Assembly (NCBI GenBank): GCA_051954235.1
Contig: JBQCHY010000004.1
Location: forward strand, 31,035 to 95,034
DNA: 64,000 nucleotides
Direction of reading: 5' to 3'
DNA from: 62-47 sp051954235
GTDB lineage: Bacteria > Pseudomonadota > Alphaproteobacteria > Rhizobiales > Xanthobacteraceae
The first letter of the stretch is position 1, and each line of letters opens with the position of its first letter. Made by a program: the position numbers and the translations under genes. This document shows, in pieces, positions 1 through 7,789 of this stretch. A model generated the notes under the pieces. It was not told the origin of the DNA. It saw only the letters and a program-made list of their open reading frames with translations, and searched no databases.

Positions 1-35
1 GCTCGAACGACACCATGCAACACGAAGGAAAACGC

Positions 36-1286
36 ATGTCTGACGCATACATCATTGACGCTGTTCGTACGCCGCGCGGCATCGGCAAGCCGGGCAAGGG
101 CGCGCTGTCGCATCTGCATCCGCAGAACCTTGCTTCGACGGTGCTGAAGGCGATCAAGGACCGCAACCACCTCGACACCGCGACCGTCGATGACATCATC
201 TGGTCGACCTCGACGCAGGAAGGCAAGCAGGGCGGCGACCTCGGCCGCATGTCGGCACTTGCGGCCGGCTACGACATCAAGGCCAGCGGTACCACGCTCG
301 ACCGCTTCTGCGGCGGCGGCATCACCTCGGTCAACCTCGCGGCCGCGACCGTCATGTCGGGCATGGAAGATTGCGTCATCGCCGGCGGTACCGAGATGAT
401 GAGCTATCAGCAGGTGCTTGCGGCCGAGCGCGCCGCCGCAAAGATGGCGCCCCGCCTGATGGGCGCGGGCAACGTGCAGCTCGACGAAGTTCACCCGCAG
501 TCGCATCAGGGTGTCTGCGGTGATGCGATCGCGGCCAAGGAAGGCATCTCGCGTGAAGCGGTCGATGCGCTGGCGTTGGTCAGTCAGCAGCGCGCCAAGA
601 AGGCGATCGACGAAGGCCGTTTCGCCAAGTCAGTGGTGCCGGTGCTCAATCCCGATGGCAGCGTCGCGCTCGACCGCGAGGAATTCCCGCGCCCGGAAAC
701 CACCGCCGAGGGCCTCGCCTCGCTGAAGCCGAGCTTCGAACAGTTGGCCGATTACGACATGGGCGGCGGCGTCACCTTCAAGAAGCAGATTCAGCGCCGC
801 TATCCGGACCTCGAATGGAAGGGCGTTCATCACGCCGGCAACAGCTCCGGCGTTGTCGACGGTGCGGCCGCGGTGCTTATCACTTCGAAGGACTATGCCG
901 AGAAGCACGGCCTCAAGCCGCGCGCCCGCATCGTCGCCTATGCCAACCAGGGCGACGATCCGACGCTGATGCTCAACGCGCCGGTGCCTGCGGCGAAGAA
1001 GGTGCTCGCCAAGGCCGGCCTCACCACCAAGGACATCGACGTCTGGGAGATCAACGAGGCCTTCGCGGTGGTCGCCGAGAAGTTCATCCGCGACCTCAAC
1101 CTCGATCGCTCGAAGGTCAACATCAACGGCGGCGCGATCGCGCTCGGTCATCCGATCGGCGCCACCGGCTCGATCCTGATCGGCACCGCCCTCGACGAAC
1201 TCGAACGCAGCGGCGGACGCTACGGCCTTGTCACCATGTGCGCCGCCGGCGGCATGGCTCCCGCCATCATCATCGAACGCATCTAA
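36..1286 (+). CDS. Acetyl-CoA C-acyltransferase (thiolase, FadA-like)
   Basis: Thiolytic cleavage of 3-ketoacyl-CoA, the last step of a beta-oxidation round, in the cytoplasm. The 416-residue product shows the full thiolase set: nucleophilic Cys92 in DRFCGGG, the NEAFA motif, the histidine loop GHPIGATG and the C-terminal CAAGGMAP cysteine. I start at 36 rather than at the in-frame ATG at 15 because GAAGGAA lies five bases upstream and the family begins at MSDAYIIDAVRTP. An SDR gene follows after 20 bases and a crotonase and an acyl-CoA dehydrogenase lie beyond it, so the four genes form a beta-oxidation set. The chain-length or substrate class cannot be told from sequence. Confidence 0.93.
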   Translation: MSDAYIIDAVRTPRGIGKPGKGALSHLHPQNLASTVLKAIKDRNHLDTATVDDIIWSTSTQEGKQGGDLGRMSALAAGYDIKASGTTLDRFCGGGITSVNLAAATVMSGMEDCVIAGGTEMMSYQQVLAAERAAAKMAPRLMGAGNVQLDEVHPQSHQGVCGDAIAAKEGISREAVDALALVSQQRAKKAIDEGRFAKSVVPVLNPDGSVALDREEFPRPETTAEGLASLKPSFEQLADYDMGGGVTFKKQIQRRYPDLEWKGVHHAGNSSGVVDGAAAVLITSKDYAEKHGLKPRARIVAYANQGDDPTLMLNAPVPAAKKVLAKAGLTTKDIDVWEINEAFAVVAEKFIRDLNLDRSKVNINGGAIALGHPIGATGSILIGTALDELERSGGRYGLVTMCAAGGMAPAIIIERI

Positions 1287-1306
1287 ACGCAAAGGGATTC
1301 GACATC

Positions 1307-2089
1307 ATGAAGCTTGATTCTTCGGTCGCCGCCGTTGTTACCGGCGGCGCCTCGGGGCTTGGCGCGGCTACCGCGCGCGCATTGGCCTCCTACGGGGTGA
1401 AGGTTGCGTTGTTCGATTTCAACGAGGAGAAAGGCGAAGCCATCGCCAAGGAAATCGGCGGTGTGTTCTGCAAGGTCGACGTCACCTCCGACGAGCAGGT
1501 CGACGCCGGCTTCGCCAAGGCGCGTGCGGCGCATGGCCAGGAACGTATCCTGATCAACTGCGCCGGCACCGGCAATGCGGTGAAAACGGCCGGCCGCGAC
1601 AAGAAGACCGGCGAAGCCACCCACTTCCCGATCGACGCCTTCAACCGCATCATCCAGATCAACCTCGTCGGCACCTTCCGCTGCATCGCCAAGTCGGCGA
1701 AGGGAATGCTGTCGCTGGAGCCGCTGGAGCACGGCGAGCGCGGTGCGATCGTCAACACCGCGTCGGTTGCAGCCGAGGACGGTCAGATGGGGCAAGCCGC
1801 CTATTCGGCTTCGAAGGCCGGTGTCGTCGGCCTGACCTTGCCGGTCGCGCGCGACCTGATGAGTGAAGGCATTCGCGTCAACACCATCCTGCCGGGCATC
1901 TTCAACACGCCGCTGCTGCAAGGCGCGCCGGACAACGTCAAGGCGGCGCTCAGCGCCTCGGTGCCGTTCCCGAAGCGTCTCGGCATGCCGGAGGAATATG
2001 CGCATCTGGCTCTGACCATGATTACCAACGGCTACTTCAACGGCGAAGACGTCCGCCTCGACGGTGCCATCCGCATGGCGCCGCGCTAA
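1307..2089 (+). CDS. SDR, 3-hydroxyacyl-CoA dehydrogenase type-2-like
   Basis: A 260-residue classical short-chain dehydrogenase. The NAD-binding glycine motif is TGGASGLG near residue 12, the catalytic Ser is in NTASVAA, and the Tyr-Lys pair is in YSASK. The long insertion between the NAG-like region (NCAGTGNA) and the catalytic Ser, and the ending near RLDGAIRMAP, resemble the HSD10 type of 3-hydroxyacyl-CoA dehydrogenase. The role fits oxidation of 3-hydroxyacyl-CoA just before the thiolase encoded upstream. The start at 1307 is the first ATG after the thiolase stop, with AAAGGGA eight bases upstream. Steroid or other hydroxyacyl substrates remain possible. Confidence 0.87.
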   Translation: MKLDSSVAAVVTGGASGLGAATARALASYGVKVALFDFNEEKGEAIAKEIGGVFCKVDVTSDEQVDAGFAKARAAHGQERILINCAGTGNAVKTAGRDKKTGEATHFPIDAFNRIIQINLVGTFRCIAKSAKGMLSLEPLEHGERGAIVNTASVAAEDGQMGQAAYSASKAGVVGLTLPVARDLMSEGIRVNTILPGIFNTPLLQGAPDNVKAALSASVPFPKRLGMPEEYAHLALTMITNGYFNGEDVRLDGAIRMAPR

Positions 2090-2116
2090 GGCGCGCCGCT
2101 CCACAGCAACATCGTT

Positions 2117-2234
2117 ATGGCCGGGCATAGCCGTTCGAAGAACGGCGTCGCTTCGCTCGCCTATGTCCCGGCCATCCACGTCTTGGAACTTGCAATATTT
2201 TCGAGACGTGGATGCCCGGCAAAAAGCCGGGCAT
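2117..2234. repeat. Composite palindromic intergenic repeat
   Basis: Three consecutive inverted repeats fill the gap between the SDR and crotonase genes. The first pairs 2117-2130 with 2161-2175 and encloses a small hairpin at 2131-2145. The second pairs CCACGTCT (2176-2183) with AGACGTGG (2204-2211). The third pairs ATGCCCGGC (2212-2220) with GCCGGGCAT (2226-2234). The CCGGGCAT core is familiar as a dispersed intergenic repeat of Bradyrhizobium-type genomes; that assignment is from memory. Confidence 0.75.
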
Positions 2235-2286
2235 GACCAATCAGATCGAATGCGTCACGTTCCAGGAAGCCAAGGGAGTCGAAACA

Positions 2287-3054
2287 ATGTCCGATGAAAA
2301 TCCGGTTCTCACTGAAGTCCGCGGCCCAATCCTAATCGTCACCTTGAATCGGCCGGAAGCAAAGAATGCCGTCAACCTCGCGCTTGCGAAGGCTGTGGCG
2401 GCAGCGATGGACAAGCTCGATACGGATGACGGCCTGACCGTCGGCATCATCACCGGAGCGGGAGGCACGTTCTGCTCCGGTATGGATCTCAAGGGCTTCC
2501 TGAAGGGAGAGCGGCCTTTCGTTCCGGGGCGCGGCTTCGCCGGTCTCGCTGAAGCACCGCCGAAGAAGCCGTTGATCGCGGCGGTCGACGGCTATGCGCT
2601 CGCCGGCGGCATGGAGATCGCGCTGTCGTGCGACATGATCGTCGCCAACCGCAGCGCCAAGTTCGGCATTCCCGAGGTGAAGCGTGGCCTCGCCGCTGCT
2701 GCCGGCGGATTGATCCGGATGCCGCGCCAGATGCCGTTCCGCGTTGCGATGGAATATGCGCTCACCGGCGAGTTCTTCGGTGCCGAACGCGCCTACGAAC
2801 TCGGCATCATCAATCGCGTCACCGACGGTCCGGCGCTCGACGCCGCGCTTGAACTGGCGAAGGCGATCGGCGCCAATGGTCCGATGGCGGTGAAGGCGTC
2901 CAAGCAGGTCGTCGTTCAATCCCGCCTGTGGACCGAAGACGAGATGTGGAAGAAGCAACAGGACATCGTTGCGCCGATTTTCACCTCCGAAGACGCGCGC
3001 GAGGGCGCGGCGGCCTTCGCCGAGAAGCGCGCGCCGAACTGGAAGGGCAAGTAA
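2287..3054 (+). CDS. Enoyl-CoA hydratase (crotonase family)
   Basis: Hydrates trans-2-enoyl-CoA to 3-hydroxyacyl-CoA. The 255-residue product has the oxyanion-hole segment GTFCSGMDLKGF. Both glutamates used by classical hydratases appear conserved: one in AGGMEIAL (Glu144 of the rat enzyme) and one in FGIPEVKRG (Glu164). I start at 2287, where AAGGGAG lies nine bases before the ATG; an upstream in-frame extension runs through the palindromic repeat and is not family-like. It sits between an SDR and an acyl-CoA dehydrogenase, completing a beta-oxidation cycle. Confidence 0.9.
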   Translation: MSDENPVLTEVRGPILIVTLNRPEAKNAVNLALAKAVAAAMDKLDTDDGLTVGIITGAGGTFCSGMDLKGFLKGERPFVPGRGFAGLAEAPPKKPLIAAVDGYALAGGMEIALSCDMIVANRSAKFGIPEVKRGLAAAAGGLIRMPRQMPFRVAMEYALTGEFFGAERAYELGIINRVTDGPALDAALELAKAIGANGPMAVKASKQVVVQSRLWTEDEMWKKQQDIVAPIFTSEDAREGAAAFAEKRAPNWKGK

Positions 3055-3101
3055 GCCTTGCGCGTGCGGCCGTCGACAAACGTGACGGCGACATGAAAAT
3101 T

Positions 3102-3139
3102 GAAACGCGATCCGTCTCGCTGCGAGCGGATCGCGTTTC
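3102..3139. other. Perfect intercistronic hairpin
   Basis: A 13-bp perfect stem, GAAACGCGATCCG at 3102-3114 with its complement at 3127-3139, is extended inward by a further CTCG/CGAG stem. It lies between the crotonase stop and the acyl-CoA dehydrogenase start, 30 bases before the latter. There is no T-run, so a processing, stabilising or attenuating element is likelier than a simple terminator. Confidence 0.6.
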
Positions 3140-3168
3140 CTTGCGACAGTTTCAGTCAAGGGACATCG

Positions 3169-4329
3169 ATGCGCAATTTCACCGAAGACCAGCTTATTTT
3201 TCGCGAGGCTTACAGGAAATTCCTGGCGAGCGAGATCACCCCGCACATGGAGGAATGGCGCGAGGCCGGCATCGTCGATCGCAGCGCCTTCAAGAAGGCG
3301 GGCGACCAGGGTTTCCTGATGATCTGGCCCGATGAAAAATACGGCGGCATGGGCGATACCGATTTCCGCTATGAACAGATCATCATCGAAGAAAGCGCGC
3401 GCTCTGGCAACAAGGGCTGGTTCAACACGCTGCATAGCCGGCTCGTCGGTCCTTACTTCCAGCGTTTCGGCACTGAGGAGCAGCGCGAGCGCTTTCTGCC
3501 GAAGTGCGTCAGCGGCGATACTATTCTCGCCATCGCCATGACAGAACCCGGCGCGGGCTCCGACCTCGCGGGCATGCGGACCACGGCCGAGGACAAGGGC
3601 GATCACTTCCTGCTCAACGGCTCGAAGACCTACATTTCCAACGGCATCAATTCCGATGTGGTGATCGTCGCCGCCAAGCTCGCGGGCGCGGAGAAGAAAC
3701 ACGCCATGGTGCTGCTCATCGTCGAGCGCGGCATGGAAGGTTTCGAGCGCGGCCGCAATCTCAAGAAGATGGGAATGCCGGCGCAGGACACCGCCGAACT
3801 GTTCTTCACCAACGTCAAGGTGCCGAAGGACAACGTGCTCGGCGAGCCGGGCAAGGGCTTCTATTATCTGATGCAGGGCCTTGCCGAGGAGCGGTTGATT
3901 TCGGCCGTCGGCTGCATTTCCAATGCGCGCCGGGCCTTCGATATCACGCGCGACTACGTGATGGATCGCAAGCTGTTCGGCAAGCCGCTCTCCGAGCAGC
4001 AGAACACCCAGTTCCGCATGGCGGAGATGGATGCCGAGATCGATCTCGTGCAGGTCTATGTCGATCATTGCGTCGCCGAGCACAACGCCGGACGTCTCAC
4101 CACCAACATGGGCGCAAAAGCCAAGATGATGGCGTCCGAGGTGGAGTGGAAAATGCTCGATCTCGGCGTGCAGTTGCACGGCGGCGCGGGCTTCATGGAC
4201 GAATATCCGATCAGCCGCATGTTCAGCGACGCGCGCGTCAATCGCATTCTCGCCGGCAGCTCCGAAGTGATGCGGCTCATCATCGGCCGCGATGTGTTCT
4301 CAGACAGCTACAAGAGCATTCTGGACTGA
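3169..4329 (+). CDS. Acyl-CoA dehydrogenase
   Basis: FAD enzyme making trans-2-enoyl-CoA, 386 residues. The FAD and substrate signature AMTEPGAGSDLAGM and the C-terminal GGAGFMDEYPISR segment are present. The catalytic base position of medium-chain enzymes is Ala362 (ILAGSS in place of YEGT). Glu241 in EERL matches the alternative base of the isovaleryl/long-chain type, so the enzyme should still be active. The start at 3169 has CAAGGGA five bases upstream and opens with FTEDQLIF, normal for the family; the longer in-frame extension crosses the hairpin. It completes the 0-4.3 kb beta-oxidation set. Confidence 0.9.
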   Translation: MRNFTEDQLIFREAYRKFLASEITPHMEEWREAGIVDRSAFKKAGDQGFLMIWPDEKYGGMGDTDFRYEQIIIEESARSGNKGWFNTLHSRLVGPYFQRFGTEEQRERFLPKCVSGDTILAIAMTEPGAGSDLAGMRTTAEDKGDHFLLNGSKTYISNGINSDVVIVAAKLAGAEKKHAMVLLIVERGMEGFERGRNLKKMGMPAQDTAELFFTNVKVPKDNVLGEPGKGFYYLMQGLAEERLISAVGCISNARRAFDITRDYVMDRKLFGKPLSEQQNTQFRMAEMDAEIDLVQVYVDHCVAEHNAGRLTTNMGAKAKMMASEVEWKMLDLGVQLHGGAGFMDEYPISRMFSDARVNRILAGSSEVMRLIIGRDVFSDSYKSILD

Positions 4330-4369
4330 GCGCGCCGAAGGCGGCGATATTCAAGCGTTAGTCGCCGCG

Positions 4370-4480
4370 CTCCCTCTCCCGCTTGCGGGGGAGGGTTGGG
4401 GTGGGGGCGAAGGAATAGCGGCGAGAGCGTCCATCGAGATTGCCCCCCTCTCTGTCTCTCCCCCGCAAGCGGGAGAGAGG
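4370..4480. repeat. Inverted pair of CTCTCCCGC repeats
   Basis: Two arms, about 4370-4395 and 4455-4480, are inverted copies of each other, and each is itself a small hairpin (CCCGCTTGCGGG and CCCGCAAGCGGG). This lies between two convergent genes, just before a terminator. Similar purine/pyrimidine-skewed arms recur at 63857-63895. It looks like a dispersed intergenic repeat. Confidence 0.65.
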
Positions 4481-4515
4481 ACCACAATCGCGAGCGCCCA
4501 CTACGGTGTCTTATA

Positions 4516-4546
4516 AAAATGCCCGGACCGATAGTCCGGGCATTTT
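4516..4546. terminator. Bidirectional rho-independent terminator
   Basis: A 13-bp perfect stem, AAAATGCCCGGAC with its complement, has the five-base loop CGATA and A/T tails on both sides, so it can act in either direction. It sits between the plus-strand acyl-CoA dehydrogenase (ends 4329) and the minus-strand one (ends 4568). Confidence 0.85.
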
Positions 4547-4567
4547 GGTGATGTCGCTGGTCTGGCG

Positions 4568-5839
4568 TTAAGCGCGGTTCAGTTCGTTGCGGCCGACCAC
4601 CATCCAGTGCACTTCGTCAGGGCCGTCGGCGAAGCGCAGGTGGCGCACGTCCATGTACATCTCGGCGAGCGGCGTCCAGTTCGAGATGCCGGTGGCGCCG
4701 TGCATCTGGATCGCCTGGTCGATGATGCGGCAGGCGCGCTCCGGCACCATGGCCTTGACCATCGAGACCCAGACGCGCGCTTCCTTGTTGCCGAGCACGT
4801 CCATCGCCTTGGCGGCCTTCAGCACCATCAGCCGCATCGCTTCGATTTCGCAGCGCGCCTGGGCGATGATTTGCAGGTTGCCGCCGAGATGCGCGATCTT
4901 CTTGCCGAAGGCTTCGCGGGTGAGGCCACGCTCGACCATGAGATCGAGCGCCTTCTCCGCCTTGCCTATGGTGCGCATGCAGTGATGGATGCGGCCGGGG
5001 CCGAGGCGAAGCTGCGAAATCTCGAAGCCGCGCCCTTCGCCGAGCAGGATGTTTTCCTTCGGCACGCGTACATTGTTGAAGCGCATGTGCATGTGCCCGC
5101 GCGGTGCGTGGTCGTGCCCGAACACATGCATCGGCCCGATCACCTCGACGCCCGGCGTGTTGACCGGCACCAGGATCTGCGACTGCTGCTTGCTCGGCGC
5201 AGCATTCGGGTTGGTCTTCACCATCACGATCATGATCTTGCAGCGCGGATCGCCGAGACCGGAGATGTAATACTTCTCGCCGTTGATGACCCACTCGTCG
5301 CCTTCGAGGCGCGCGGTGGTGGAGACGTTCTTGGCGTCCGACGAGGCGACATTCGGCTCGGTCATCACATAGGCTGAACGGATTTCACCGTTCAGCAAGG
5401 GCTCCAGCCACTGCTTTTTCTGTTCCTTGGTGCCGACACGCTCAAGCACCTCCATGTTGCCGGTGTCGGGCGCCGAGCAGTTCATCGACTCCGAGCCGAG
5501 CGGGTACTTGCCGAGTTCGGCGGCGATGAAAGCGTAATCGAGGTTCGAAAGCCCTTCGCCGGTCTCGGAGTCCGGCAGAAAGAAGTTCCAGAGGCCTTCC
5601 GACTTCGCTTTGCCCTTGATCTGGGCGAGCAGTTCAAGCTGCTTCGGCGTGAAGCTCCAGCGATCGGTCTTGCCCTTGCCTGCCGCCTCGTATTCCACCT
5701 GAATCGGCGCGACCGATTCCTTCAGAAATTTCCGGACGTGATCGTAAAGCGGACGAGCTTTTTCCGACATGCGGAGATCGTTGAGCTCATCGTTCGGATT
5801 GAGGCCGAAGCCGGTCGATGTGGTGGCGTGCATGTTCAT
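4568..5839 (-). CDS. Acyl-CoA dehydrogenase (ACAD10/11-like)
   Basis: A 423-residue FAD-dependent acyl-CoA dehydrogenase. It has VMTEPNVASSDA in the FAD-binding region, INGEKYYISG, and a C-terminal RHLRFADGPDEVH motif. An Asp before that glycine, together with the DGPDEVH run, is typical of ACAD10/11-type enzymes and of large bacterial families acting on branched or hydroxylated acyl-CoA. The first in-frame ATG is at 5860, but the GGAGG at its second to fourth codons lies 12 bases before the ATG at 5839, so I use 5839. It is a single gene, convergent with the preceding operon and closed by the 4516-4546 terminator. The exact substrate is unknown. Confidence 0.87.
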   Translation of the reverse strand: MNMHATTSTGFGLNPNDELNDLRMSEKARPLYDHVRKFLKESVAPIQVEYEAAGKGKTDRWSFTPKQLELLAQIKGKAKSEGLWNFFLPDSETGEGLSNLDYAFIAAELGKYPLGSESMNCSAPDTGNMEVLERVGTKEQKKQWLEPLLNGEIRSAYVMTEPNVASSDAKNVSTTARLEGDEWVINGEKYYISGLGDPRCKIMIVMVKTNPNAAPSKQQSQILVPVNTPGVEVIGPMHVFGHDHAPRGHMHMRFNNVRVPKENILLGEGRGFEISQLRLGPGRIHHCMRTIGKAEKALDLMVERGLTREAFGKKIAHLGGNLQIIAQARCEIEAMRLMVLKAAKAMDVLGNKEARVWVSMVKAMVPERACRIIDQAIQMHGATGISNWTPLAEMYMDVRHLRFADGPDEVHWMVVGRNELNRA

Positions 5840-6426
5840 GATACTCGATTTCCTCCGCATGAAATTTCAAAGATGTGTCAATCAATATCTTCGCCGCGAG
5901 ACTGGAGGGCTCGCCTCGGCTAGTCAATCCATCGCTGCACGCGCAGGAAGAATTTGATGCAATCGATCGGTCTTTTTCAGACGATCATGCTCGATCATTT
6001 CGCAGCAGCAAGGCAGCTTGGGGAACACGCTTGATGAGGAGGATTTCACAGCGCGGATTCTAGTGCGTCACACGTCCACAGCTTGACGTGCGGATCGCAG
6101 GACCAGTTGTCGGCCTACAGGCGCGACAGCGACGACGAATTTTGGCCGCGTGCCGAACGGCCATCGAGCGAGGTGTCAATGCGGCGGGAACCGCAACTCT
6201 GTCAGCCGTTCGAGACGCGACGAGTTACTCCACCGGCAGGCTGCGGCAAAGAGGCCCGGAAAAGGACCATCGCAACCTGTGAACGCGGCGGGCATGCGCT
6301 GCAGTGGTCTGGATCTCACCAAATTCCCACCTTGACACTGCCGGCCATTGGGTGATTTGTAATAAACCGGATGAACGTCTTATTATAGCGTACGACAAGA
6401 GCAGTCCCCAAGGATGTTCTGAAGGA
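5840..6426. other. Gene-free divergent intergenic region
   Basis: 587 bases between a minus-strand acyl-CoA dehydrogenase and the plus-strand flavin reductase. No convincing gene is seen. A TTGACA at 6332-6337 could be a -35 box for the dioxygenase operon, but no good -10 follows at normal spacing. An AAACCGGATGAACG box at 6364-6377 resembles motifs near 7712 and 12567. A short reading frame at 6088-6282 has a faint TetR-like helix-turn-helix pattern (see findings). Confidence 0.5.
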
Positions 6427-7671
6427 ATGACCAGGGCAGTTTCCAATGCCGCCGTCATCGTCGGCGGGGGCCAGGCGGGGGCGCAGTGCGCCATCTCGCT
6501 GCGGCAGCACGGCTGGTCGGGCCCGATCCTGATGATTGCGGCGGAAGAGGCGCTTCCCTATCAGCGTCCTCCGCTTTCAAAAGCCTATCTTGCGGGTGAG
6601 ATGGCCGTCGACCGTCTTCTGCTCCGCGATCAAGCTTTCTACGATGCGAAGAACATCCGGATACGGTTCGGGGAGTCTGTTACCGCGATCGATCGCAGGG
6701 ATAATGTGGTTGTCACCAGCGAAGGCGAGGTCTTTCCGTTCGCAAAACTGTTTCTCGCGACGGGTACGCGGCCGCGTAAACTTGGCGTGCCCGGCATTCA
6801 TCTCGACGGGATCGGATATCTTCGCGGCATAGAGGATGCGCGTCGTCTTCAGTCAGTCTTTCGGGGGGCGTCAAATCTCGTCGTTGTCGGCGGCGGGTAT
6901 ATCGGGCTTGAGGTCGCCGCTGTTGCGCGCAAGCGGGGAATCAATGTCACCGTTGTCGAGGCAGGCGAGCGGCTGTTGGGGCGAGTGACAGGCGAAGTCG
7001 TTTCCGATTTCTATGCGGCGTTTCATCGTGCGAAAGGCGTCGATATTCGCCTTTGCACCACGGTCGCCGCCTTTGCAGGGGAACGCAACGTCCGTGCCGT
7101 GCGGCTGTCCAGCGGCGAAGAACTGCCGTGTGATCTTGCCGTCATCGGCATCGGTGTCGATGCCAATGACGAACTGGCGATGTATTCCGGCATCGATGTC
7201 GAGCCGGGGGAGGGAGTCGTTGTCGATCCGACGATGCGGACCAGCGATCCGGACATCTATGCGATCGGTGATTGCGCGCTGGCGAAGAACCCATTCGCGG
7301 GGCGGCGGCAGCGGATCGAATCCGTCGCCAACGCGATCGAGCAGGGCCGCATTGCCGCCGCGCACGCGGCCGGAGCGCCCGCGCCAACGTCTGCTGTGCC
7401 GTGGTTCTGGTCGGATCAATATGACCTGAAACTCCAAAGCGCGGGATTACTGTCGAGGGGGTACGACCAAACGGTTGTGCGCGGCGATCCTTCCCGCGGC
7501 CGGTTTTCGGTTTTCTACCTGCAAGGGCAGACGCTCGTAGCCCTGGATGCCATCAACGCCGCGGCCGACTTCAACGTCGCGAAACGGATCATTGCGATGC
7601 AGGACGTTGCGCTGGATGCCCGCAGGATTGCGGACCTCGGCCGGGATGTGCGCGAATTGCTGCCGGCCTAG
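6427..7671 (+). CDS. FAD/NAD(P)H ferredoxin reductase of the dioxygenase
   Basis: A 414-residue pyridine-nucleotide-disulfide-type reductase of the rubredoxin/ferredoxin reductase class. The FAD motif is VIVGGGQAGAQCA near residue 10, the ATGTRPR motif is central, a second Rossmann motif for NAD(P)H is VVVGGGYIGLEVAA, and the FAD-binding end is DIYAIGDCA. It would pass electrons to the Rieske oxygenase encoded 119 bases downstream. The start at 6427 is chosen by family alignment, as the first codons lead straight into the FAD motif. The nearest Shine-Dalgarno candidates are GAAGGA directly before it and CCAAGGA about 13 bases upstream, so the start is not certain. No ferredoxin gene is adjacent. 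Confidence 0.87.
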   Translation: MTRAVSNAAVIVGGGQAGAQCAISLRQHGWSGPILMIAAEEALPYQRPPLSKAYLAGEMAVDRLLLRDQAFYDAKNIRIRFGESVTAIDRRDNVVVTSEGEVFPFAKLFLATGTRPRKLGVPGIHLDGIGYLRGIEDARRLQSVFRGASNLVVVGGGYIGLEVAAVARKRGINVTVVEAGERLLGRVTGEVVSDFYAAFHRAKGVDIRLCTTVAAFAGERNVRAVRLSSGEELPCDLAVIGIGVDANDELAMYSGIDVEPGEGVVVDPTMRTSDPDIYAIGDCALAKNPFAGRRQRIESVANAIEQGRIAAAHAAGAPAPTSAVPWFWSDQYDLKLQSAGLLSRGYDQTVVRGDPSRGRFSVFYLQGQTLVALDAINAAADFNVAKRIIAMQDVALDARRIADLGRDVRELLPA

Positions 7672-7789
7672 CGGCATGAGGAGGCGGACAAAGCGACGCG
7701 GTGCAAATTATAAACCGGACAGTCGTTTAAATATTGTATCGACGACCCTTGTGCTGTATCCTTGGCCAAGTTTTCGGGAGGATTGAGGT

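Noticed and set aside
2332..4179. 615-codon minus-strand open frame
   Set aside because: Antisense to the hydratase and acyl-CoA dehydrogenase genes, crossing their intergenic hairpin; composition is not protein-like.
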